Positions 38,414 to 50,205 of a stretch of DNA of 64,000 nucleotides are shown one piece after another. Made by a program: the position numbers and the translations under genes. Where the stretch lies: assembly GCF_030052815.1 (NCBI RefSeq), contig NC_079505.1, forward strand, positions 6,080,016-6,144,015. The letters are read 5' to 3'. The notes below the pieces were generated by a model. It was not told the origin of the DNA. It saw nothing but the letters and a program-made list of their open reading frames with translations, and did not search any database. This stretch comes from Hevea brasiliensis (Eukaryota > Streptophyta > Magnoliopsida > Malpighiales > Euphorbiaceae). Within the stretch, counting starts at the first letter, position 1. Every line of letters starts with the position of its first letter.

Positions 38414-40813
38414 TGTAGGGAGCGGGGCGTGAGGCGAAATATCATCCATTGGAATTATATAAAATGCACCAGGTAATGCCCAGGAAAAATGGTGGAGTCA
38501 CAATGGTCTCACTTAAATACCACCTCCTTAGACAGCATTTCCTAGACATGCACTTCATACAATCCTAATAGAATCAAACCACTGGTAAGTACCGTCTTCC
38601 CATAACACTACCACGGTACTAAGGATTTATGCCACGAAGGCATAGATAGACAGGAGTTGCCACCCGGGTAATAACCGGGACATATTCAGTGTTTCTTCCG
38701 AGGGTCATGGATGGCAACTTACTCCTTGCAGAGTTTCCACAACCGTCATTACCATAGCCCAATGTCTAGGTTCGGGATAGTGGGTACGTAAAGGGAAGGT
38801 GTTAGGCACCCCTTACACCTGGTCTAACCTCGTTGATTCGAGTGTCAGTCCTCTACTAATGTTTCTAGAAGTCTTGTTTATTATTCATTTATTAAACTTT
38901 ATCCTAAAAAATGCAATTCTAATCCTACACACGCAAGTAATTCATAAAAGGGTTGTTGTTTACACATAATTTTCATGCACAAGTAATTCCTATCTATGGG
39001 GTTGCTAATTATTTAAATGATATTTACCAGATGACTAAAATTAATTTATTATTGAGAATTTAATTTACAAACAAATTCAATTTCAAATAACCCTACGTTT
39101 CTATTTAACCTAATTAATTAATTTTCACCAAGTTACCCTAAGGATAATTGAACTAAGTTAATTATGTACATGTGTAATTTATTCTAATATCACATAAGGC
39201 CCAAACAATCACAACCTAATAAAGATTTCTAACATGCAAATTTATTTTACAATTACCAAGTATTAAATTAAATTTATTTACATGCCAATGTTAGTTTAAT
39301 TTACAAACAAGATTAATTTTAATTTACAAAGTATTTATTTAAATTAATTACATGCAAAAGTCAGTTAAATTAAAAACAAAGTTAATTTTAATTTATCAAA
39401 TAAAAGTTCTATTATCACTACAATTTCATGCCAATGGTTATTCGATAATTTTAGAGTTACTTACCTGTTGGTAAATACAGTTGCCATTGGGGCAAGCTAC
39501 CCTTAAAAAAGAGTCTTCTCTTCTAGTATGGCAATGATATCTCTGGCTTACTCCCGTTTAGCTCCATATAAGCTCCGCGCAAATGCCCTCTTTGGTACTT
39601 ACCTTAGGGCTACTTACCAATTTTGTTTGTAATAAAAAATAAAGAAAATAAAGAAAAATAATAAAAGTACGAGAGACAGAAACTAAACATGTGCAGAGTT
39701 GTGTATCCCCTCAAATTAAACATGATTACATGATCTATATGAACATATAAAATAAATTGAAGACAAAGAGCATAGAATTAAAATATTGTGTGGCATAGAT
39801 CTTGAAAAGAAAACAATAAAAACTGACCTTCCAGAAATCTTGTATGAAAATCTTCTTGAAGAAAAGAAAAAAATAAGGAAGAACTCAAAGAGTCTTAAAT
39901 ATCTCTAAATTTCTTATAGCTCTGAATTTTCTCTTCCTCTTTCCTCCCATCCTCCCCTTCTTCCCTTCTCTAGTAGGGTATTTATAGGGTTTTGGGAGAG
40001 AGGTGTGATAGGGTTTGGAGTCTTAGGATGATAAAGTTTAGATGACTTAAACAACTACGATTGCAGAATTCGAATAAGACTGGGATATGGGTGAGGTGTT
40101 CCAACCAATAGAAAGAGAGGGAAAGGGGGTGACACCAATAGGGAGTGAGGAAGAGGTGTGGTAGGGTTTGGAGTCTTAGGGTGATAAAGTTTAGATGACT
40201 TAAACAATTACAATTGCAGAATTCGAATAAGACTGGGATATGGGTGAGGTGTTTCAACCAATAGGAAGACAGGAAAAAATGGAAGGCACCAATAGGGAGT
40301 GAGGAAGAGAGTGGGGCCAAAGAGTCCTAGTGTGATAAAGTTCAGATAACTTAAATGACTAGGATTGATGAATTTGGATGAGACTGGAATATGGGTGAGG
40401 TGTTCCAACCAATAGAAAGAGAGGGAAAGGGGGTGACACCAATAGGGAGTGAGGAAGAGAGTGGGGCCAAAGAGGAGAGAGATATTTTGTTATTTTAATT
40501 TTTAGAAAATAATTAAATGGGTCCCATTTAAAATTCCTAACTAGGCTTTCTTAGGCCCATAGAGCCCAATTAAACTTAATTAGATCCATTTAAGAACTAC
40601 CCATATTAAATTTAAACAAAATAAAAATTTATTTAAATTTAATTAAATTAATTTCCTCAAAACTTTATTATTATTTTTATTTTTTCAAGATCATGCCACG
40701 GAATTAATAATTCAGCTCCATGCCTCCAATTACATTTTACAGTCATATAATTTTTCATCATCGGGTTTCCCACGGCCTAAATGCACATGTTCATCACAAA
40801 ATAAAGGTCTACA
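38414..40813. mobile_element. Nested LTR-like element (2400 bp, family 2), TSD CCTAC
   Basis: It begins TGTAGGGAGCGGGGC and ends AAAGGTCTACA (TGTAG/CTACA inverted ends) and is flanked by CCTAC at 38409-38413 and 40814-40818. The flanking family-1 sequence becomes continuous with the second family-1 copy once it is removed. The interior has no protein frame. It contains a triplicated ~155-bp tandem repeat (40004-40475) and AATTAAATT-rich text. It is most likely another solo LTR; orientation is unknown. Confidence 0.85.
40004..40475. repeat. Tandem repeat, three ~155-bp units, inside the family-2 element
   Basis: Units begin near 40004, 40153 and 40308. Each contains GATAAAGTTTAGATGACTTA-like, GGATATGGGTGAGGTGTT and ACCAATAGGGAGTGAGGAAG phrases. 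Unit 3 is the most diverged at its start. The minus-strand frames here are by-products of the repeat. Confidence 0.85.
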
Positions 40814-41589
40814 CCTACCATTGTCAGATGTCCCGAGCGCGTCCCCGGAGTCAGAATCGGCATAGGTAAACCCGAACTTTACTTTTTCGTAATTTTCTAG
40901 TGCTTAAATGAGATTAAAAATCCATAAAATATTCGTGGTAGCTCAGAAAATTATGATTCTTTTTGCATTAGCCTAGTAATATTGCTAAGGACCGCGGGGC
41001 AAAGTTTTAGAATTTTTAGAGTTTATTTGGGTAGTTTTTGCAAAAAGGGTCAATTATAAGGACTAAACTGTAATTTTACATGTTGTGATTGATGACTATT
41101 TGGATGGGCCCAGGAGGGGTTGTGTGATATAATTGAGTTGTGGGCATATGGTTGGTGGATATAGAAGTGTGTTTTAAACCCATTTGCAGGTTGGGTACGT
41201 CCTAGGTATAGGAGAGACTCTGCCGGATTTTCGGCACGACTTAAGACGTATTTGGTCTTTTCTTGGTTTGTATTGAGTCAATTGTATTAAATAATTGTAA
41301 TAAAATTGTCAGGTGAGCCGGGACAGCCTTCTTCCTTCGCCCAGCCACCACAGTGACTGTTGTCAAGTCTGTGAGTAAAATATTGATTTTAATTGTAATT
41401 TCGATATTATTATATGTTCAAGTATGTCCATGCATCACTTATATGCATATATCTATGTAGTTAAACTCTAGGCACAATTTATGTTGCATTCACAATTGTT
41501 AAAGTGCCATGGATGTGTTTGTGGTAATTTGGAGCAGTGTGCGTGCGTTGGCGTGCGTGTGGTATAGTGTTGGATATGGACAGGACGAG

Positions 41590-41720
41590 TAGACACGGCT
41601 TGAGATCTTTGCTGGGACCCGGTCCTTCGGGGTAGACACGGCTTGAGTTTTTCGCTGGGACCCCAATTTGGTTTATTAAGTTAAAGTCCGGCTTGAGTTC
41701 TTCGCTGGCACTGGTTGGAT
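41590..41720 (+). repeat. Short tandem repeat CGGCTTGAG...GCTGG in family-1 LTR
   Basis: Three spaced copies of CGGCTTGAG(A/T)TCTTTGCTGG-like units are present, the first two also sharing GACACGGCTTGAG. The inverted copy has the same arrangement at about 45035-45160, so it is an original feature of the family. Confidence 0.75.
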
Positions 41721-42760
41721 TTAAGAGAGCTGTATAGGGGATCAGCTCCCATATATTTATGATTTGACATTACTGGGTGTGTGAGTGCTCCAAATTATCT
41801 TTTTGCTGTTATGATGTGAAAATATAGCTGATGTTGCATTTCACTCTACAGGGTGCATTAGCTTTAGATAGTTATAGAGATTATGGTTAAAATTGATATT
41901 TTACTCTCTGAGTCGAACGCTCACTCCTGTTCAATATTTTTCCCGGCCACAGGAGGATATTTTTGAGGTTAACCTGCTTTTCTCCTTCGCAGGTCATTTG
42001 TTAATGTTTGTATAAACTTGTTAACTCTTAGAATTTTCGCATGTGTTAGAAATATTTATTTGAATTGGGTCTGTAATATAAATTGTCATTTTAGACCTGT
42101 AAACTTATTATTTTATGCATGTGTGTTGGGCTGGATGAGGGAGCTGAGCTCCCATTTATTTTTATGTTGTTATGAGTATGTGGAGGGTGAGCTGAGCTCC
42201 CCAATTGATTATATATTGTGTTTACAAGTCGAGTGAGTCAAAAACTCCCCGTTAAAAGGTCCATTTTATGGCGGACTCTGTCCGGTTGAATTCTTGAAAT
42301 TGGGCCCAAATGGGCCTTAGAGTTGGGTTAAGGAATAGTTAGGCTTACTATGGGCCTCAGGGGCTTTAGGCTGGCCCAGGTCCTAGTGCCGGTCCGACTC
42401 ATAGGTTGGGTCGTGACAAATTTACCATCCAATTATGATTGTAAATAAATTGGGTGACAACTTTGGCTTGTTCAATAACTTTCTTGATGCCCTTTCTCTT
42501 CCCAAAATCTTCTAAAATTAGGTCAATGCAATAAGCTGCACAAGCTGTCAATACAAGTTAGGAAATTTTTTCATTAATTTCTTTCAACCAGCTTTGATGG
42601 CAGCCTCATTATCTGTCACCACTTGAACAACTTTTTCTGGGCCGATTTGTTCAACTTTCCTTCATAATTTTGAAATAATACTCTGCATCTTTGCGTTCCA
42701 CATTAAATGCATTAATAGACTTGTGAAACACAGTGCTATGATTTGAATACATAAGAAAAT

Positions 42761-43124
42761 TATAGGATCGAGCGCTTACCACTATGCCAAAAGCATAAGC
42801 TGTTAGCAAAGACACAACCCAATTTACTTATTGCATAACAGTTAGCGCCATGTTTTGAATATGACTTGGCCCACCTACCCTCCACTGCGGCAGAGATGCT
42901 GCACACCCCCAACAATCCCTCCCCCAGCACACTGCTGGGATTAGAACACGCGACCTGCTCTGATACTAATTGTAGGATTGAGCGCTTACCACTATGCCAA
43001 AAGCTTAAGTTATTAGTAGAGGCACAATCTAATTTACTTATTGCATAGCAGTAAGTGCCACGTTTCGAATGTGACTTGGCCCATCTAGCCTTCGCCATGG
43101 CAGAGATGCTGGACAACCCTAACA
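42761..43124 (-). mobile_element. TRIM retrotransposon, about 364 bp, two ~153-bp LTRs
   Basis: Read on the minus strand: LTR 1 (43124-42972) starts TGTTAGGGTTGTCCAGC and ends CGCTCAATCCTACA. It is followed directly by a primer site, ATTAGTATCAGAGCAGG, which matches the TGGTATCAGAGC initiator-Met-tRNA site of plant elements. Only ~57 bp later a purine tract (GCTGGGGGAGGGA) precedes LTR 2 (42914-42761; TGTTGGGGGTGTGCAGC to CGCTCGATCCTATA). The target duplication is imperfect (A/T-rich, AAAAT versus AAATT). A frame of about 120 codons runs right through the element but is repeated by the LTRs and is not a known protein. It sits inside the hAT transposase. Confidence 0.82.
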
Positions 43125-44013
43125 AAATTAATTATGCTCATTCAAGTCGGTCCGCTCTAACCATCACACATGATGGTAACTCCCCTCTCTATCCATATCC
43201 CCTCAAATGAAGCAACAAATTTTTTTTATTTCATTGTATTCATTTTTCAAAAATACCTCAAAAATCTCATTTGCACTTGGGGATGATACATTCAACCCAA
43301 CTTTAGCAGCTATTCTCAGAAGTGGTCGAGTCCAAGGTGATTCCATAACATTGAAAGGCAATATGTTATGGACTATAAAATTTCCAAAAGCTTTAAGCAA
43401 TTTTTCCTTTTGTGTCTTTAGCCATTTAGTATTTAATTTTGGCTGCTTCAATTGAGCTCTACTCTTCTCTAACTCAATTTGAGTGGCAGCCAATCGTTCA
43501 GCTGGTGTTGATGTATGTCTTGTGGCTTCTCTATCTCTTTCGCAAACAATGGCCGACCGGCCTAATCCTTAGGGTTAGCGACTACTACCACCACCTCATA
43601 ATGGCCACCGACTCTCCTTCGAAATTCATCTTCATCAAATTGTCTCATACTTTCTCGTCTCGCCATTTCTAATTCTATATCCTCCTCCTCCTCATCATCA
43701 TCCACTTAGTTCATATTCATTATTTCTTCTTCTAATTCTCTTTCTCTCTCCTCATTATCCCTTTTAGCAACTTGAAAATCTTTCAACATAGCATGCATGT
43801 CTTTCCTTACTTCTGATGACACTTTCTTACAACCAGCAACTTGACCAGGTATATTAGCTAAGTGTAACTTCAATCTAGTTATTCCTCCCATTATTTTTTT
43901 TATCACAAAAATTGCAAATCATTTCTCCTTTTTTTTCCTGTCAGAGTGGCAAACCTCCACCCAATGTCATCACTTAGTTTACCATACCGCTACTTCTTCG
44001 AGGCATTCTCACT

Positions 44014-47000
44014 GTTGAGAAAATTAAATAAGTAACTAATTTAAACAAGTATTTAATTTAAATTTAAACCTTAAAGTTTAAACTTGCAATTAAATTTATG
44101 AAAAGTAATGTGAACTTTTACAACATCTACACTTCGTTTTAGAAAATAGCAAATATCAAGAAAATTAAAATTTTATATGATGTTATTTTGTAATTAACAA
44201 TTATTTTAATAAAATTAATTTAAAATTTTTTTTCAAGAAGTAACAAACAACAATTCTAAACATATTTTTTAGAAAAATATATCAACATTAGAACAAACAC
44301 ACATAAACCTATAGATCGGGCAAACTAATGCCTCAAGCTATATGTCACGACCCAACCTATAGGCCGGCCTAAAGCCACGAGGCCCGTAGTAAGCCTAACT
44401 ATTCCTCAACCCAACTCTAAGGCCCATTTGGGCCCAATTTTAAGAATTCAACCGGACAAAGTCAAGCCATAACATGGACCATTTAACGGGGAGTTTTTTA
44501 CTTGCCCGATCTGTAAACACAATATATATAATCATCTGGGGAGCTCAGCTCACCCTCCATGTAATCATGATGCCATAAAAATAAATGGGAGCTCGGCTCC
44601 CTCATCCAGTCCAACCATACATGCATTTAATAAGTTTACAGGTCCAACATGACAATTATATTATAGATCCAAATCAAATAAATATTTCTAACACATGCAA
44701 AATTCTAGGAGTTAACAGAATTATACAAACATTTTAGACATTAATAGACGACCTGCGAAGAAGAAAAGTAGGTTAACCACAACAATAATCCTCCTGTAGC
44801 CTGGAAAAATAAATGAACAGGAGTGAGCGTTCGACTCAGAGAGTAAAATATCAATTTTAACCATAATCTTTATAGCTATCTAAAACTAATGCACCATGTG
44901 GAGTGAAATATAAGATCGTTATATTTTTACATCATAACAGCAAAAAGGCAATTTGGAGCACTCACACACCCGATAACGTCAAACAATACATATACGGGAG
45001 CTGTTCCCTTATACAGCCCTCTTAATCCAACCTCTGCCAGCGAAGATCTCAAGCCAGACTTTCGCTTAATAAACCAAATACGGGGTCCCAGTAAAGATCT
45101 CAAGCCGTGTCTATCCCGAAGGACTGAGTCCCAGCGAAGATCTCAAGCCGTGTCTACCCGTCCTGTCCATATCCAACACCATAGCACACACACACCACGC
45201 ACATACACTACTCCAAATTACTACAAACAACATCCATGGCTCTTCAACAATTATGAATGCAATATAAAATATGCCTAATGTTTAACTATATAGATATATA
45301 CATATAAGTAATGCATGAGCATGCCTGAACATATAATAATATTGAAATTATAATTAAAATTAATATTTTACTCACAGACTCAACCGAAATCACTGTGGTG
45401 GCTGGGCGGAGGAGGAAGGCTGTCCCAGCTCACCTGACAATTTTATTATAATTATTTAATATATTTTACTCAATATAAACTGAGAAAAGACCAAAGATGT
45501 CCTAAATCATGCCGAAAATCCGGCAGAGTCTCCCCTATACCTAGGACCTACCCAACCTGCAAAAGGGCTTAAAATGCACTTCTATATCCACAAACCATAC
45601 ACCCACAACTCAATCACATCACACAGCCCCTCCTGGGCCCATCCAAACAGTCATCAATCACAATATGTAAAATTACAGTTTAGTCCTTATAATTGATCCT
45701 TTTGCAAAAACTACTCAAATGAGCTCTAAAAATTCTAAAACTTTGCCCCGCGGTCCTTAGCAATATTACTAAACTAATGCAAAAGGAATTATAATTTTCT
45801 AAGCTACCATGAATATTTTATGGATTTTTAATCCCATTCAAGCACTAGATAATTAAGAAAAAGTAAGGTTCGGGTTTACCTATGCCGATTCCGACCCAGG
45901 GGACGTGCTCGGGACATCTGACAACGATGGGGTAGCCAAAATCTCGACCCAATTCTAAGACTTTTTCGACAGCTTGTTTGTCTGACCCGATATTTACAAA
46001 CCCAAGCAACCGTCGAATTTCCGCGAATTGAAGGTACCTACACGAAGCCCACAATACGGGGGTTAGTATATAATTTTTACGAAATTTTCTAAGCTCATTT
46101 AGTGCTCGAAAAAATGCTACGAAGTTTCATGAGACCCATCGAAAAACAGTGTCCGAAAATTTTGAAATTTATATTGCTGCGAAGCTCTCGACGAGTAGAG
46201 CGCTCTGGTACTCTCAGTTTTCTCATGGGGTCACGGTTTGAGAGAAATCTAGCCCAAAAGTCGAAATGGGCTAAAACTTCCCGGACAAAAATTAGGTAAA
46301 CCGCTGGATGGATTTTGGTGTTCTTAGTGTCTATTGAAAGCTCTCGAGGTGTAGATGAGTTTCGACACAAGACTCAGCCCAAACGGTGGTCGGATCGGCC
46401 GGATTTTGGCCGGGAAGCCGAAACGATGCGCGCACGCAGGTGAGTCTTCGCACGACGTTTCCGGCCGCCTGGAGTGTTAGCCGGCGGTGGGGAAGAGGCT
46501 GGCTGGCGAGGGGAGGAGGGAGGAGAGAAGAAACGGGAGAGAGAGGAAGAGTGACGGGGGCGCGCGGAAGAGGAAAGTAAAAGAAAAAGAAAATGGGTCG
46601 GTCCAATTCGATTGGTCCGATCCGGTCCGGTTCGATTCGGCCGGTTTAATTCAAGGTACCAGAAATTGAATTTTTACTCTGCCTTTGGACCGAAAACGAG
46701 GCTCAAAAATTTCAAAAAAATTCTAGAAAACTCAGAAAAATTCATAGAGTCCAAATATATTTTTAGTTTTATCACGTGGTCTTTAAATTAATTTTTAAAA
46801 ATCATCAAAGTCTTATATTTTTGAAAAATCGAACCCGATTTCTAAAATCCGAAAAATTTCAAATAATTTCCTAAAATTTAAATAAAATAAAATATTAATA
46901 TTTACTCACAAAATAATAAATTTAAAATTAGGGGTATTACACTATAAATTTAACAATAAATCTACTATCAAAAACAATTTTGGAAAAATTAAATAAGTAA

Positions 47001-47345
47001 CTAAATTTAAACAAGTATTTAATTTAAATTTAAACTTTAAAATTTTAACTTACAATTAAATTTATGAAAAGTAATATAAATTTTTCCAACATTTACACTT
47101 ATACTTAGTTTTAACAAATAGGAAATATCTAAAAAATAAAAATTGTATTTGATGTTATTTTGTAATTGATAATTATTTTAATAAAATTAATTCTAAAAAT
47201 GTTTCAAGAAGCAACAAACAACAATTATACACCCATTTTTTAGAAAAATAGATCAACATTAGAAAAAATACACATAAACCTATAGATCAAGCAAACTAAT
47301 GCCTTAAACTATAAATTTAACAATACATCTAACATTAACAACAAT
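44014..47345. repeat. Tandem duplication of ~330 bp of hAT DNA, one unit split by the LTR insertion
   Basis: Unit 1 (44014-44342, resuming at 46942-46975) and unit 2 (46976-47345) share the phrases AATTAAATAAGTAACTAA, AACAAGTATTTAATTTAAAT, TTATGAAAAGTAAT and AAACCTATAGATC. The family-1 element inserted in unit 1 after the duplication, since unit 2 is uninterrupted. Confidence 0.85.
44343..46941 (-). mobile_element. LTR-like insertion (probable solo LTR, family 1), inverted, TSD CTATA
   Basis: On the plus strand it reads TGTCACGACCCAACC ... TAGGGGTATTACA and is flanked by perfect CTATA duplications (44338-44342 and 46942-46946). Its reverse complement is collinear with 37378-42418 minus that copy's nested element. 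It shares the terminal TGTAA(C/T)A(C)CCC start, the CCGG-rich block, the CGGCTTGAG repeats and the end GGTCGTGACA. It has no coding domain; frames within it are in GC-rich LTR sequence. Confidence 0.88.
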
Positions 47346-47913
47346 TTTCAACAATAAATATGCAAAAAAAAGGAAAAAAATTTAGTAAATAATTGAAATA
47401 AATACCAAAAAAATAAAGAACACTCACATTTTTAAGAAGTTGCAAGGTTGTAGAACTTGTAGTAGAGTAGAGAATAGAGAGTGTTAAGGCCTTTTGTTTG
47501 CAAGAGAAAGTAAAATTTAGAACACTCAATAGGGCACTGCTGTCTTTTGTTTGTAAGGCAGAGAAAATGAGCTGTGAAGGTAGAGAATGGAGCATTATTT
47601 GAAAGGAAAGAAGTGAGTTTCTGCAAAGAAGGGAGACCATTATTGCTCTAAATTATTCTCTGCTATTTAGACTGAAATTGGGTGGTTTTTGGACTGTTTT
47701 AGATTGATTTTATCATGATTTCTGCCTCCCGTCAGCCCACCAATTTTGCCACATTGGTAACAGCTGTTAACGTTATGTAATAGCGATAATGGCCATTACT
47801 CTGTAAACTAAAATAGGCTCGTAAATAATGGCCTAATGGGTAACGACCTCCTTCAAAACCTGTAAATAACGACTATTACATTACGTAACGACTGTTATTT
47901 GATTCCATGATTG
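47346..47913. other. Right-hand portion of the hAT element
   Basis: Non-coding sequence. It contains a block rich in GTTA, TAAC and TAACG words (about 47755-47905) typical of subterminal hAT repeats. A minus-strand frame at 47335-47640 is not protein-like. It ends at the proposed right terminal repeat. Confidence 0.45.
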
Positions 47914-48573
47914 TAACACTTAAACAAAAAATTGCATAAAAATGAAATTTGCTTTCACTCTTCTCTCTAGTGTTCCTCAAGCATGCAGTTGAATCTTTAT
48001 CTTCACCTTCTTTTATTTTTTTAATTTGATTCCTCTTCATTTTTGTGTGTGTTTACATCCGAAGTACAATCTAGTATCATTAATCATTTGGTTGGTGGTA
48101 AAATTTTGAAGGCTTAATCAGAACCCTAGCTCACTAAAATTGGGGATTTCGTGAAACCAATGAAGTCAAACCAAATTAATTTCCTGTATCTGGTGTGCCA
48201 CTGTAGAGAAACAACAACTTCAAAAGTTTCTTGGATATGCTTGAATCATGGGAGAATGGTCTTTGATTTTAAACTTAGTGAGTGACTATGATATTTAGTT
48301 TCTATTTTGTGTTATGATTTTGTAATTATTGTGTGTTTGTAATTATTGTGTGTTTTAGAGACAAAGACTTTGTGGCATATGATTATTTCTCTTGATTTGA
48401 TCCCCTTATGCCTAAGCATTTGAAGATTGTTATTTTGGATTTATTATTAAGGGTGAAGGAGCATGAAATTGAAAGGAAGAGAGGTTTAAGTAGATGGAAA
48501 GTTTGTGGAAGAATTTTAGTGTTTGCAACAACATTTTTTTTTTGGTTTTTGCAGCTTGGTTGTTCTTTTAAAC

Positions 48574-49290
48574 TAAGGCCATATTTGGTATGGCATAATC
48601 AAAGTTATAATATAATCACAATTACATTGTATATTTGATTACGTTATTTAGTAACACAAAAAAATTTAGCACAATGGAATGATAATTACGTAGTGTAATT
48701 AATTATACTTAAAGTAACATAATGATCATTACATACAAAATGGATATAATCATGATTACTTATTTTGATTTTTTTATTTATTGCCAATACTATCACTACT
48801 ACCACTATTCAACCACCATTGCTACTACCACCATTACTCCTATTCTGTCACCATAACCACCACCACCACAACTACCACCACCAGCATCATCACAATCACC
48901 ATTATGTTATCACCATCAATCATTTGACCATTGTTATTACCACTTAGCTATTATCACCTCTACCATTACTTGGTCACTACCACCACCACTATCTCATCTT
49001 GCCACCACTAACACCATCTAACTACCACTGTCACCACCACTATTACCGCTTAGCCACCACTACCACTTGATTACCAATTATTGCAACTATTACCACTTAT
49101 TATTAACATTATAAATAAATTAAATATTAAAATAAAAATTAACATTACATTATACTACTTATGCTCTTATTTTACAACCAAACAAAAGAATGTAATAATA
49201 ATTACATTACATTACATTATAATTTTGATTGCATTACATAATTGATTACATTGCATTACATTACGCTATACCAAGTGTAACCTAAGTGTA
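48574..49290. mobile_element. MITE-like element with CCA/CAC-rich core
   Basis: The ends are imperfect inverted repeats: left AAGGCCATATTTGGTATGGC, right (reverse complement) TAGGTTACACTTGGTATAGC. Next to each end are GATTACATT/AATGTAATC-rich subterminal repeats. The centre (about 48785-49080) is a degenerate CCA/CAC array read by chance as a His/Asn-rich frame. It is non-coding. No target duplication was seen. A sequence at 59850-60520 appears to be a relic of the same family. Confidence 0.65.
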
Positions 49291-49299
49291 ATGTTGCAT

Positions 49300-50205
49300 G
49301 TATTATGTGCTGTGATTAGTTGAGCACAATTTTGACAGTGTAATTTGCCAGATCATATGTAATTAGTATATCTTTTTGCATAAAATCCTGATAATGGGAA
49401 TGTATCAAATTGTTAGTTGTTAATGAAAATGAAAAGTTGATTGCAAAAATGCACTAAAACCTGCCTTACCATTTTGCTATACACAATCTAACTAATATTG
49501 ACTTAAAAAACCAAAAAAAAGAAGCAAGTGTGGAATCATAAATCCTATTTGCAACCTATATTATTGAAATAATGTACATATCCACAATTAGCAAATAATC
49601 TTGATATGCAAAATATCAAAAGTAACAACAGCTTCTATGAAAGACAAGCACTTTAATTCACATTCATTCAATATCAAAGTCTACTACATATTGTGAACAA
49701 ACTAAGCATAGTATAGTCTAGAAGGCTAACTGGTTCAACAACTTTACAAAATACATAATTTGGGTCCAAAGGCCATATAGTTGTTTATTACATTGTCCAA
49801 AACACTAAAATGAGTCAAAAACAAAATCAAAACATTATGCTAAATCACTTAGACATAACAAGACACAAAAAACATTTCCCTGTGATTGCTTGCTATTTTC
49901 CATCCTGATCTGGTTGCATACTTCAGAGGCATAGCTATTATGTGATTGCCCCATTTTAGCCCTCCTTGTCATAACATTCCCAATCATTCTTTGCTGCAAC
50001 TATGCGGAAATTAGCTTGCTTGCCTACTTCTTCTTTATCTACTACATCACAAGCAACAACCACATGAGGAGGGTTATTTCAAATATGAAGGGTATGGGTT
50101 ATTTACAAATATACCATCGTAGTGCCACCTCACAATAATACCCATTCTGCACAAATACATAATAAAATACACATTCATTATTCAAGAACCAATGGACCAA
50201 TGCAA
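49300..50205. other. Gene-less stretch left of the large duplication
   Basis: Mixed AT-rich DNA with no protein-like frame, RNA gene or element end that I can identify. Confidence 0.5.

Larger units (their letters stand above)
37378..42418 (+). mobile_element. LTR-like insertion (probable solo LTR, family 1) carrying a nested element; TSD AATTT
   Basis: It starts TGTAACACCCCTAATTTTT and ends GGTTGGGTCGTGACA, and is flanked by the perfect duplication AATTT (37373-37377 and 42419-42423). Removing the nested 2400-bp element and one CCTAC copy leaves about 2636 bp. This is collinear with the inverted copy at 44343-46941 (2599 bp). There is no internal primer site, pol frame or second terminal repeat, so a solo LTR left by recombination is the simplest reading; a non-autonomous LTR-like element cannot be excluded. 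It interrupts the hAT transposase frame. Confidence 0.88.
27898..44006 (-). pseudogene. hAT transposase (BED zinc finger to C-terminal dimerisation domain), disrupted
   Basis: Read on the minus strand: a start near 44006 (MPRRSSGM); a BED-type finger (CNFCDKKIMGGITRLKLHLA, 43920-43830) reached only through a frameshift; an N-terminal catalytic-core part (43493-43203, including NILPFNVMESP); a central part (VVQVVTDNEAA near 42610-42650; CAAYCIDLILEDF near 42540-42500); then, across a 5-kb LTR insertion, 37377-36915 (NYMKKFTDNRDIV, RFGQATNGPPYEAR); and finally the hAT C-terminal dimerisation block near 36400-36240 (AAEWWITYGESA, VLSQTTSVSNCERN, stop, STFS). In the last block the Trp expected after CERN is a TGA stop. 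A Tyr/Ser/Gly/Pro-rich tail is split again by the 7.4-kb LTR element and continues at 28297-27898. It cannot encode a working transposase. Confidence 0.8.
27686..47913 (-). mobile_element. Large decayed hAT-type DNA transposon hosting several nested insertions
   Basis: Fragments of one minus-strand hAT transposase lie in the correct order from about 44006 down to about 27900, separated by LTR elements and a TRIM. The proposed ends are inferred. The left sequence CAGTCATGGTTGCAGATAAC (27686) and the reverse complement of the right end (CAATCATGGAATCAAATAAC, ending 47913) match at most positions, like degenerate terminal inverted repeats. I did not find a clean 8-bp target duplication, so either end could be off by tens to hundreds of bases. 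Without the nested insertions the element would be roughly 7 kb. Confidence 0.5.

Noticed and set aside
40004..40475. Repeated minus-strand peptide from the triplicated unit (possible repeat protein)
   Set aside because: The frame follows from a non-coding tandem repeat inside an LTR-like element and has no start context or homologous domain.
45845..46606. Several short frames in the inverted family-1 element
   Set aside because: They are inside LTR sequence, overlap on both strands and match no protein family.
48765..48947. His/Asn/Pro-rich small protein
   Set aside because: It is a chance translation of the CCA/CAC array in the MITE-like element.
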